DNA of 64,000 nt, taken from NCBI GenBank assembly GCA_965228775.1, contig OZ245840.1:1736001-1800000 (forward strand), in the 5' to 3' direction. Origin of the DNA: JANQMY01 sp965228775. Its GTDB lineage: Bacteria > Pseudomonadota > Alphaproteobacteria > JANQMY01. The notes beneath the pieces were generated by a model. It saw only the letters and a program-made list of their open reading frames with translations, was not told the DNA's origin and did no database searches. Positions 24,885 to 32,809 of this stretch are shown piece by piece. Position numbers and translations under genes: made by a program. The number at the start of each line of letters is the position of its first letter. Position 1 is the first letter of the stretch.

Positions 24885-26420
24885 ATGGAACAAAATGCAG
24901 GTCTGCTTCTGACGAAACGCGCGCATCTCAATCCTGGGCTGGAAGCCTGGGTCGATGTGGCGACGGAACGGCGCTTTACCTATGTGCAGATGAATTCAAG
25001 ATGCAACCGCACAGCGCATGTGTTGAAGGATCTTGGCGTCAAAAAAGGCGACCGCGTCGCCCTTCTGATGATGAATTCTATTGAGTTCATGGAAAGCTTC
25101 TTCGCCATCGCCAAGCTGGGGGCCATCTGTGTCCCCCTCAATTGGCGCCTGGTGCCGGATGAACTGGAATTTATCCTGAAAGATGCGGGCGCAACTGTTC
25201 TTCTGTATGGGGATGAATTCGAAGAACAAGTGACCGACCTGCATAGCCGGGGCAAAAAGACGGACATCAAACAGTGGGTGTGTGTGGGCCAGCCGGCGGC
25301 CTTCGCACAATCCTATGCCAATCTGCAAATGCAGGCCGATGATGCGGAACCTCCCATCGTGGCCGCCGGCGACGACAATCTCTATATCATGTATACGTCC
25401 GGCACGACCGGCCTGCCGAAAGGCGTCATCCACTCTCACAATACGGCGATTTGGGCCTGCATCACCCAGGCGGCCACGGCGGATATGCGCTTTCAAGACC
25501 GCTATATCGGCATGCTGCCCTTATTTCATGTGGGCGCGCTGACGCCGGTGACGGGCGCTGTTTATATCGGTGTCACGTCAATTATTTTGCGGGCATTTGA
25601 CCCAGCCCTTGCCTGGACACTCATTGAACAAGAAAAGGTAACGAACCTGCTGGCGGTCCCGGCCATGGCCAACGCCATGCTGCAGGTGCCGCAGAAAGAC
25701 GAAGTGGATTTTTCCACACTGCGCTGGATCATGAGTGGCGCGGCACCCGTGCCCGTAACCTTGATCGAGGCTTATGCCGACCGGGGAATCGAGATCGTTC
25801 AGGTCTACGGACTCACAGAATCCTGCGGGCCTGCTTGCCTTATCAGCCCCACCGATGCGCTCGCCAAGGCCGGTTCCACCGGCAAAGCTTTCTTTCACAC
25901 CGATGTGCGGGTGATTGATGGCAAGGGCGACGACATTCCCGCGGGCGAGATTGGCGAGGTAATCATCAAAGGGCCCCATATCATGAAAGGATATTGGAAC
26001 CGCCCCGACGCCACGGCAGAGACCATCAAGAATGGCTGGCTCCATTCCGGCGACCTCGCGACCATTGACGAAGAAGGCTTCGTCTACATTCAAGACCGCA
26101 AGAAAGACATGATCATTTCCGGGGGTGAGAACATTTATCCGGCGGAGATCGAAAACGTCATTCTGGGTCATCCCAAAGTGCGGGACGTGGCCGTGATTGG
26201 TCAGCCCAGCAAACGGTGGGGCGAAAGCCCGCTCGCGGTGGTCGTAAAAGAAGACGACAGCCTCACGGCTGAAGAGCTGCTGAAATGGTGCGACGGCAAG
26301 ATGGCCCGCTTCAAGCAGCCTAAGGGTGTCGAATTCATCGATGAAATTCCGCGCAATCCATCCGGCAAGGCTCTCAAACGACTGTTGCGGGAGAAATTCC
26401 CCGGCCCGGCACCGGAATAG
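24885..26420 (+). CDS. Fatty-acid-type acyl-CoA ligase
   Basis: 511 residues, ANL superfamily. 'IMYTSGTTGLPKGVIHSHN' is the P-loop, 'QVYGLTESCGPACLI' the acyl/adenylate site, 'GWLHSGDLATIDEEGFVYIQD' the hinge region, and 'PRNPSGKALKRLLRE' holds the C-terminal lysine. It activates a carboxylic acid with ATP and CoA in the cytoplasm; medium or long chain or aryl substrates are all possible. GTGAGGGGATA precedes the ATG. Lies 75 nt after the amidase. Confidence 0.9.
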   Translation: MEQNAGLLLTKRAHLNPGLEAWVDVATERRFTYVQMNSRCNRTAHVLKDLGVKKGDRVALLMMNSIEFMESFFAIAKLGAICVPLNWRLVPDELEFILKDAGATVLLYGDEFEEQVTDLHSRGKKTDIKQWVCVGQPAAFAQSYANLQMQADDAEPPIVAAGDDNLYIMYTSGTTGLPKGVIHSHNTAIWACITQAATADMRFQDRYIGMLPLFHVGALTPVTGAVYIGVTSIILRAFDPALAWTLIEQEKVTNLLAVPAMANAMLQVPQKDEVDFSTLRWIMSGAAPVPVTLIEAYADRGIEIVQVYGLTESCGPACLISPTDALAKAGSTGKAFFHTDVRVIDGKGDDIPAGEIGEVIIKGPHIMKGYWNRPDATAETIKNGWLHSGDLATIDEEGFVYIQDRKKDMIISGGENIYPAEIENVILGHPKVRDVAVIGQPSKRWGESPLAVVVKEDDSLTAEELLKWCDGKMARFKQPKGVEFIDEIPRNPSGKALKRLLREKFPGPAPE

Positions 26421-26473
26421 GGGCGATTGGGATGGGCGCCCCTCACCAAGAACTCAAATGGGGGGCGCTGGAC

Positions 26474-27616
26474 TTATCGTCTGACGGCCATGCAGCCTTG
26501 CCCATCAGCAGACAACCCGCTGCAAATGGTGCGGGCTTCTTCGATGGTGGCAAGACCCGCGAAGCGCACCCGGTAGTAGACGCCCTTTTCGCCAAGATCG
26601 GCCATCTGAACGTCGGGAATAAGGCCGCCCAAGACCTCTGCAAATTGACGCTGGAACCGGTCGACGGCTTTGTCGGCCATGGCGGCATCGCGGAACGACG
26701 CCAGCTGAACCATGGCATTGCCCAAATCCGGCGCCACTTGGATCGGCGGCAATTCTTCGGCATCCCGGGCTTGTTCCGGTGCCAGTGTCAGAAGCGCCAC
26801 TTCGCGCTCCGGCGTATCAGCGGGTGCCGCCACAGCGGGCGCACTTTCTTGTTCCAGCGGAATATCCACCACTTTCGCAGGGCCACCACTCAGCGCGCCG
26901 GTCGCTTCTTCGGCTTCTTCGATCGCGGCTTCAGAGCTTACATAGGCCGGTGGTTCAGTCGGCCGCCGCTCAAAACTGGACGCTGTGATGCTGGTCGGCG
27001 CGCCATTGGCCGCCTTCGGTTCAACAGAAACGTTTTCAGCCTCTTCAGCGCCGGACGGACGGCGCGAGGTGGGCGTGAACTCCACAGGTGCTTGATTATA
27101 GCCCGCGACCCGAACGCCGAACTGCTGGCCCAAAGCGGCCCGTTTGTTCAAATCCCCCGATCCAACAGCTTTGGGAAGCACAGGGTCAACTTTCTGGGCG
27201 TAGACCAGCGCGGCGATTTCCGCATCAGGATTGCCCGGCAAGGGCGCGAGTTGCGCAACCACAGGCGCGTAGACAGCTTCTTGTGCCGGTCTTCTGGGCT
27301 GACGGCGCAATTCCGGGTCGCGCCGCGCTTGCCGCAATTGCCCTTGCGTACGGCCATTGGTTTCCGGCTCCACACGCACTTCTTGAGGCTCAAAACCGTC
27401 TTTTTGCAGCCGAACCGTGAAGGTTCCGGCCACCGGACGGGTCAATGTGCATGGCGTGACGCACCATTCACCGCTGCTCACACTTGCCGTCGCCCCCGCA
27501 GGCGCGGAGTTGATCGCGATGACGTTGGTCGCGGTCGGGTCTTGAGGCGCAGCACAGGCGCTCAACAAGAAAACTGCGCCCCCCATCAGCTGCAATCTTC
27601 GAAACATGTCTGTCAT
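26474..27616 (-). CDS. Lipoprotein with PEGA-like and SPOR domains
   Basis: 380 residues. The lipobox 'FLLSACAAP' after a short hydrophobic stretch indicates membrane anchoring. Residues ~15-75 look like a PEGA domain ('INSAPAGATASVSSGEW', 'TFTVRLQKDGFEPQEVRVEP'), followed by a long Pro/Ala/Glu-rich linker. The last ~75 residues ('AMVQLASFRDAAMADKAVDR' to 'FAGLATIEEARTICSGL') form a SPOR domain, which binds denuded peptidoglycan at division sites. ATG 27616 (MTDMFRRLQL) gives a proper lipoprotein signal; the frame open to 27703 does not. Divergent from the next acyl-CoA ligase. Confidence 0.85.
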   Translation of the reverse strand: MTDMFRRLQLMGGAVFLLSACAAPQDPTATNVIAINSAPAGATASVSSGEWCVTPCTLTRPVAGTFTVRLQKDGFEPQEVRVEPETNGRTQGQLRQARRDPELRRQPRRPAQEAVYAPVVAQLAPLPGNPDAEIAALVYAQKVDPVLPKAVGSGDLNKRAALGQQFGVRVAGYNQAPVEFTPTSRRPSGAEEAENVSVEPKAANGAPTSITASSFERRPTEPPAYVSSEAAIEEAEEATGALSGGPAKVVDIPLEQESAPAVAAPADTPEREVALLTLAPEQARDAEELPPIQVAPDLGNAMVQLASFRDAAMADKAVDRFQRQFAEVLGGLIPDVQMADLGEKGVYYRVRFAGLATIEEARTICSGLSADGQGCMAVRR

Positions 27617-27805
27617 CCCAGTATATTTTATAGTTAATACTCTATGGCTGTATAACGAGTTGCTCAATGAATTAATTCCCGCGGACTGAAAGTATTTGCC
27701 CATAGCACACGAACAACGCCCGCTTCTATTCTCTCAACACGCGCCAAAAGCCAAGTCTTTTCTGAGGTTTATGCTGGCGGCGGATCGCCTCGGACGAATT
27801 TACAC

Positions 27806-29386
27806 ATGAGTATTACTTTTTCCCCTGTGCACCCGTTTGCGAAGTTGGATATCCCTACTTTCTTAACGGCACAAGCACGCTACCGGCAGAATCACCCTTT
27901 TCTGGTCTGGGAACCATTTGAAGGCCCCACACGCCAATGGTCGTATACGGAGTTTGATGTTGCAGTGCGTCAGCTTGCGGCCGGACTAGCCTCCAGAGGT
28001 GTCCGGCAGGGCGAGCGGGTTTTGATCCATATGGACAACGGGCCGGAGATTCTGCTCGCCTGGTATGCCTGTGCCGCTTTGGGGGCCGTGGCGGTAACTA
28101 CCAATGCGCGATCCGCAGGCAAAGAGCTCGCGTATTTCGCAGAGCATTCCGAAGCCGTCGCAGGCATTACTCAGCCAGCTTTCGCGGATCTAATGGCAAC
28201 GCATTGCCCGGATCTGCGTTGGATCGCCGTCACCGAAACCGACAGTGACGGGTCACGTCCGCAAGACCGTCCAAATCAAGGGGTAGACAGTTTCGATAAG
28301 CTCTTCGGCAACGAGGCCGACTTCACGGCGCGCCCGGCCGACCCCACTTTGCCGGTGGGTATTCAGTACACATCCGGCACAACGTCACGGCCCAAAGGGG
28401 TGGTTTGGACTCACGCAAATGCGTTGTGGGGCGCCAAGATTTGTGCAGTTCATGAAAATCTGATGGCGGACGATGTGCACCTTTGTTACTTGCCGTTGTT
28501 TCACACGAACGCTCAGTCTTATTCCGTGTTGGCCGCCTTGTGGGCCGGCGCGACGGTGGTTTGCCAACCCCGCTTTTCGGCCAGCCGGTTTTGGAACGTC
28601 TCTCTCAAACACAAATGCACCTGGTCCTCCATGGTACCGTTCTGTGCCAAAGCGTTGTTGGAACGCGATGTGCCGAAACAGCATCACTACCGCTTTTGGG
28701 GCAACGGCGTTTGCGACGCGCCGTGGGATGCTCATTTCGGCGTGCGCACAATCGGTTGGTGGGGCATGACCGAGACCATCACGCAAGGCACGGTGGGCAA
28801 CCCTTTCACGCCGGACCGCCCGATGACAATGGGACGGCCGGCCCAGGAATACGACATCGCCGTGCTGGACGACGACGACAAACCCGTCATTCCGGGAGAA
28901 TCGGGCCGTCTCAAGATTCGCGGCGTTCGGGGTATTTCTCTGTTTGCGGAATATTTGAATAATCCCGAAGCCACCGAAGGCAGTTTTGACGATCATGGGT
29001 ATTTCGATACGGGCGACCGCGTCACCCTTCTGGAAGACGGATACCTTCAATTTGCCGACCGCGACAAAGACATGCTGAAAGTGGGCGGTGAGAATGTGGC
29101 CGCCTCGGAAATCGAAAGGGTGATTGCGACTGTACCGGGCATTGCCGAGATTGCTGTTGTGGCTAAATCCGACACCATGCTCGATCAGGTGCCCGTGGCC
29201 TTCTTGCTCGCCCATCCGGAGAACGACGCCGCGGCAGAGGCGTTGAAAGAGAAGGTGCGCAAGGCATGCGCCGAAGAATTGGCGGATTTCAAACAGCCGC
29301 GCGATGTGATCATCCTGGACAGCTTCCCCCGGTCCACCCTTGAGAAGATCGCCAAGAACGAATTGCGCAAATTGGTCGAACAATAA
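27806..29386 (+). CDS. AMP-dependent acyl-CoA ligase
   Basis: 526 residues. 'IQYTSGTTSRPKGVVWTHAN' P-loop, 'GWWGMTETITQGTVGNPF', 'GYFDTGDRVTLLEDGYLQFADR' and C-terminal 'PRSTLEKIAKNELRKLV', where the conserved Gly before the catalytic Lys region is Glu. Several members of this clade act as crotonobetaine/carnitine- or aryl-acid-CoA ligases; the substrate is not certain. It is 23 nt before an enoyl-CoA hydratase gene with a strong ribosome site, so the two form an acid activation and hydration pair. Confidence 0.88.
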   Translation: MSITFSPVHPFAKLDIPTFLTAQARYRQNHPFLVWEPFEGPTRQWSYTEFDVAVRQLAAGLASRGVRQGERVLIHMDNGPEILLAWYACAALGAVAVTTNARSAGKELAYFAEHSEAVAGITQPAFADLMATHCPDLRWIAVTETDSDGSRPQDRPNQGVDSFDKLFGNEADFTARPADPTLPVGIQYTSGTTSRPKGVVWTHANALWGAKICAVHENLMADDVHLCYLPLFHTNAQSYSVLAALWAGATVVCQPRFSASRFWNVSLKHKCTWSSMVPFCAKALLERDVPKQHHYRFWGNGVCDAPWDAHFGVRTIGWWGMTETITQGTVGNPFTPDRPMTMGRPAQEYDIAVLDDDDKPVIPGESGRLKIRGVRGISLFAEYLNNPEATEGSFDDHGYFDTGDRVTLLEDGYLQFADRDKDMLKVGGENVAASEIERVIATVPGIAEIAVVAKSDTMLDQVPVAFLLAHPENDAAAEALKEKVRKACAEELADFKQPRDVIILDSFPRSTLEKIAKNELRKLVEQ

Positions 29387-29409
29387 GAGTTACCCAATCG
29401 GAGGAAACC

Positions 29410-30213
29410 ATGTCGAACGCCGCCTACGAAACAATCCTGTACGACACAAAAGGCGCGGTCGGTATCATCACGCTCAACCGGCCGGACCGTATGAATGCCT
29501 GGGTCCGCCAGATGAATAACGAGATGATCGACGCCATCGAAGCGGCCAATGCCGACCCGGAGATCGCGGCGATTGTTGTCACCGGTGCGGGCCGGGGCTT
29601 CTGTGCAGGCGCCGACATGGAAGCAACCTTCAAAAGCCAGTTGGATGGCAAGGGCGACGCCAATGGCGGCTCCAATGTGGAGGATATTGGATGGGTTTCC
29701 ACCGTGCGCGGCGCCAAACCGCTCATCGCAGCGGTCAATGGAGCGGCCGTTGGCGTCGGCCTAACCATGATCGTGCCATTCGATGTGATCATTGCGTCGG
29801 AAAAAGCGAAGTTCGGCTGCTTCTTCGTCAAAATGGGATTGGTGCCGGAACTGGCTTCCAGCCATTTTCTGGTAAGCCGCATGGGCTTTGGACGCGCTTC
29901 CGAAATGATGCTGTCCGGGCGCCTTTACGATGCGCAGGAAGCTTTCGACAAGGGGCTCGCCGATTATCTGTATCCGGAAGATCAATTCCTGGACAAAGCA
30001 ATTGAGATGGCGCAAGGGTTTGCGGGCAACCCCGCCGGAGCCATGCGTATGATCAAGGAACTGATCACGCAAAATGCCGTGGAGCAGGATCTTGCGGCCG
30101 TGCAGCGCCGCGAAATCGACTTGCTCAACCAAAGCTATACGACGCCGGAGCATCAAGAAGCGGTGAATGCTTTCCTGGAAAAACGCAAACCAGACTTCAA
30201 AAATGCGTCCTAA
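29410..30213 (+). CDS. Enoyl-CoA hydratase/isomerase family protein
   Basis: 267 residues, crotonase fold. 'VVTGAGRGFCAGADMEATF' and 'IAAVNGAAVGVGLTMIVPFD' form the oxyanion hole. In the helix carrying catalytic Glu residues in true hydratases, 'KMGLVPELASSHFL' keeps the second glutamate. CGGAGGAAACC precedes the ATG. Works on the acyl-CoA made by the upstream ligase (inference). Stop overlaps the convergent SDR stop by 4 nt. Confidence 0.9.
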   Translation: MSNAAYETILYDTKGAVGIITLNRPDRMNAWVRQMNNEMIDAIEAANADPEIAAIVVTGAGRGFCAGADMEATFKSQLDGKGDANGGSNVEDIGWVSTVRGAKPLIAAVNGAAVGVGLTMIVPFDVIIASEKAKFGCFFVKMGLVPELASSHFLVSRMGFGRASEMMLSGRLYDAQEAFDKGLADYLYPEDQFLDKAIEMAQGFAGNPAGAMRMIKELITQNAVEQDLAAVQRREIDLLNQSYTTPEHQEAVNAFLEKRKPDFKNAS

Positions 30214-31082
30214 TCATTCACGTCTCGCACAACGGGCGCCTTTCCGGTGGTGCCATAGGCCACGCCCACTTTGGACTGGACGCCTGTTCCAACAAGCTCT
30301 TGGCTGGCCAACCGTCCGGCAACGGAGGACCCGCCATCGACCACATGGGCTTCCCCTGTGACAAACGCGCTTTCATCGCTCGCGAGGTATAGCGCTGCAT
30401 TCGCAATGTGATCGCCTTCGCCCCGATCCGGCCACGGCTGAATTTGTTTCATCGTCGCTTCGGCCTGTTCGATCCGGCCGCGGTGCATGAGCGGCGTGAA
30501 TATCATGCCGGGACAAATCGCATTCACACGGATGCGGTGCGCCGCCAGCTCCAAGGCCGCATTTTTTGTGAAATTGATCACCCCCGCCTTCGCGGCTGAA
30601 TAAGCCACCGGGCCGGAGCCGCCCGTTACACCAGCAACGGATGCGGTGTTGATGATCGCGCCGCCTTGCCCTTGTGCGATCATCGCTTTCGCCACGTGCT
30701 TCGTACCAAGAAAGACACCGCGCATGTTGATGGCGAAAGTGTCGTCCCAATGGCCGACATCCGTTTCGACCAACGGTCCAAAGGCACCGCCGACGCCTGC
30801 ATTGTTGAACATCACATCGATTCTGCCGAATGCCTCCAAAGCAAGCGCAACCACGTTCGCAATGTCTTTTTCTTCCGCCACATCGCCCGGCTGGAAACGG
30901 TAGGCTTCCGCAAACCCTGCCTCGGACACGCTGTCGGTCAGTTGCGCGCCACTTTCGGCGTTCAGGTCAAACCCGATGACCCGCGCCCCTTCTTTTAAGA
31001 AGCGGTGTACGGTCGCCCATCCCATGCCGCTGGCAGCCCCGGTGATGATGGCTGTCTTTTCGGCGAGCCGTCCTGTTGTCAT
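30210..31082 (-). CDS. Short-chain dehydrogenase/reductase
   Basis: 290 residues. NAD(P) loop 'IITGAASGMGWATVHRFL', D at the end of beta-2 ('VIGFDLN', favouring NAD), 'NNAGVGG', and catalytic S...Y-x3-K in 'INTASVAG' and 'YSAAKAG'. About 30 residues at the C-terminus extend beyond the usual 'VDGGSS' end. ATG 31082 overlaps the protease stop (ATGA), so it is translationally coupled to the gene upstream. Confidence 0.9.
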   Translation of the reverse strand: MTTGRLAEKTAIITGAASGMGWATVHRFLKEGARVIGFDLNAESGAQLTDSVSEAGFAEAYRFQPGDVAEEKDIANVVALALEAFGRIDVMFNNAGVGGAFGPLVETDVGHWDDTFAINMRGVFLGTKHVAKAMIAQGQGGAIINTASVAGVTGGSGPVAYSAAKAGVINFTKNAALELAAHRIRVNAICPGMIFTPLMHRGRIEQAEATMKQIQPWPDRGEGDHIANAALYLASDESAFVTGEAHVVDGGSSVAGRLASQELVGTGVQSKVGVAYGTTGKAPVVRDVND

Positions 31083-32131
31083 TGGTGTTGTTCCCTTCTT
31101 TGTTCTTGCTGCGGGTCTGCATCTCCCCAAGGCCCCTGTGCCTCTACGGAAATAGACAAAGGACCTGGGTCCACACCGCCGGCCTGATCGATAAGTGCTT
31201 CGATCCTGTCCTCGATGCTTGGATGTGTTGAGAACAAGTCCGCAAACTCATTACGCGGATTATCCACACACATTTCCATAACGGCGGATGTTGCGCCCTC
31301 GATCTCGCCACGGTTCTCGATTTTCCTTAGCGCCGAAATCATGGCATCTGGGTTCTTTGTCAACTCCACGGCTCCTGCATCCGCCAAATATTCCCGGGAG
31401 CGCGACAAGGCAAAGCGGATCACAATCGACAAAGCCCAAGACAGCAGAATGAGGGCGACGGCAATTATGATCGCAATCGCCATACCATTGCCTTTGCGTC
31501 CCCCACCGGACCGCCTGGAGGCCGTGCGCAAACCGGACCGGAAGATCACCCGGAACACGAGCTCCCCAACAAAGGAAATAATACCCGCCATCACCACGGA
31601 AATCACGAGGACACGTACATCGCCATTTCGGATATGGGTGAGTTCATGCCCCAGCACGGCTTCTAACTCTTCATCATTCAGATGGCGCCGCAATCCTTGG
31701 GTAACGCTGACCGCATATTGTTTTTCGTTGAGTCCCGTCGCGAACGCATTAAGGGCATCGCTTGGCACCAGCTTTAATTTCGGCATGGGCATGCCCCGCG
31801 AGATGCACATGTTTTCGAGCATATTGTAAAGCTCTGGATCATCGTCGCGCTTGATTTGTTTGCCCCCCGTCACGGAATCGATCATGCGCTCATGCCAGTG
31901 ATACGCGACGTAGATCCACAAAAACGTCAGCACAGTGACCACGGGAGCTGCCCACAGCAAATCGTAAGCAGCTTCCAAAAGAACACCCAACGGCGCCACG
32001 GAAAAGAAAGCACGGCCAAGCAACGCGCCCGCATAGGTCAACACATAGACAAGAAAAAATAGTCCGGCGATCAGAATGACGGATCGGCGCCGATTGGCTT
32101 GTATATGCGTATAAAGACCAAAGGCGCCCAT
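31079..32131 (-). CDS. HtpX-like M48 membrane metallopeptidase
   Basis: 350 residues. Two N-terminal transmembrane helices (~17-45, 60-78) and two more after the active site. Zinc site H162-E-L-T-H166 ('LGHELTHIRNGD') with the third ligand in 'SREYLADAGAVEL'. Such proteases degrade misfolded membrane proteins. 'STHPSIEDRIEAL' is the usual C-terminal motif. ATG 32131 is used; the frame begins two codons earlier with TTG. It pairs with lemA, 27 nt upstream, a common lemA-htpX arrangement. Confidence 0.92.
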   Translation of the reverse strand: MGAFGLYTHIQANRRRSVILIAGLFFLVYVLTYAGALLGRAFFSVAPLGVLLEAAYDLLWAAPVVTVLTFLWIYVAYHWHERMIDSVTGGKQIKRDDDPELYNMLENMCISRGMPMPKLKLVPSDALNAFATGLNEKQYAVSVTQGLRRHLNDEELEAVLGHELTHIRNGDVRVLVISVVMAGIISFVGELVFRVIFRSGLRTASRRSGGGRKGNGMAIAIIIAVALILLSWALSIVIRFALSRSREYLADAGAVELTKNPDAMISALRKIENRGEIEGATSAVMEMCVDNPRNEFADLFSTHPSIEDRIEALIDQAGGVDPGPLSISVEAQGPWGDADPQQEQRREQHQ

Positions 32132-32158
32132 CTGCAAAACGGCCGGTGTGTGACGTGC

Positions 32159-32716
32159 CTAAAACTCCACCTTCGGCACCGCCGCGATCGTGGCGCGATC
32201 TTCGCCGAGGTCGAAGAATTCCCGTTCTGAGAATCCGAAGCTTGCAGCGAAGAGGACCGCGGGGAATTGCTGAATGCCCGTGTTGAACTCACTTACGGCG
32301 TTATTGAAGAAGCGGCGCGCCGCAGCCAGCTTGTTTTCCACATCGGACAATTCGTCTTGAAGGTCCAGGAAGTTCGTATTCGCTTTAAGGTCGGGATAGG
32401 CTTCCGCCAGCGCAAAGAGTTTTCCAAGCGCGCCGGTCAACATGTTCTCAGCACCCGCCTGTGCGGCCGGTCCCGACGCAGAGACGGCGGAGTTTCGTGC
32501 TTGAACCACCGCGTCCAGGGTTTCCCGTTCATGAGAGGCATAGCCCTTCACGGTTTCCACAAGGTTAGGGATGAGATCGTGGCGTTGGTTTAAATGCACT
32601 TCCACATCCGCGTAGGACTGATCAACCCGTTGCCCCAAGGCCACGAGGCGGTTGTAAATGGATATCACCCAGACGACGAGCGCAACCAGAATGCCGATAC
32701 CGACCAGAAATTCCAT
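32159..32716 (-). CDS. lemA: LemA family protein
   Basis: 185 residues. One N-terminal transmembrane helix (FLVGIGILVALVVWVISIYN), then a helical bundle with the signature 'RVDQSYADVEVHLNQRHDLI' and 'ANTNFLDLQDELSDVENKLAAARRFFNNAV' in pieces, with most of the protein outside the helix. Function unsettled, often linked with membrane stress. ATG 32716 chosen; the frame to 32749 lacks support. First gene of lemA-M48-SDR. Confidence 0.93.
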   Translation of the reverse strand: MEFLVGIGILVALVVWVISIYNRLVALGQRVDQSYADVEVHLNQRHDLIPNLVETVKGYASHERETLDAVVQARNSAVSASGPAAQAGAENMLTGALGKLFALAEAYPDLKANTNFLDLQDELSDVENKLAAARRFFNNAVSEFNTGIQQFPAVLFAASFGFSEREFFDLGEDRATIAAVPKVEF

Positions 32717-32809
32717 GAATATGACCTTCCCCAAATCAAATCGTACCAAAACCTAACATGGGCGGCCCTGCCCGGCCATGCCGGATTGCCGTTCAGTTTG
32801 TGACGGCTG

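Noticed and set aside
26432..27637. A 401-codon plus-strand frame
   Set aside because: Antisense to the SPOR/PEGA lipoprotein; composition is Arg/His-rich shadow text.
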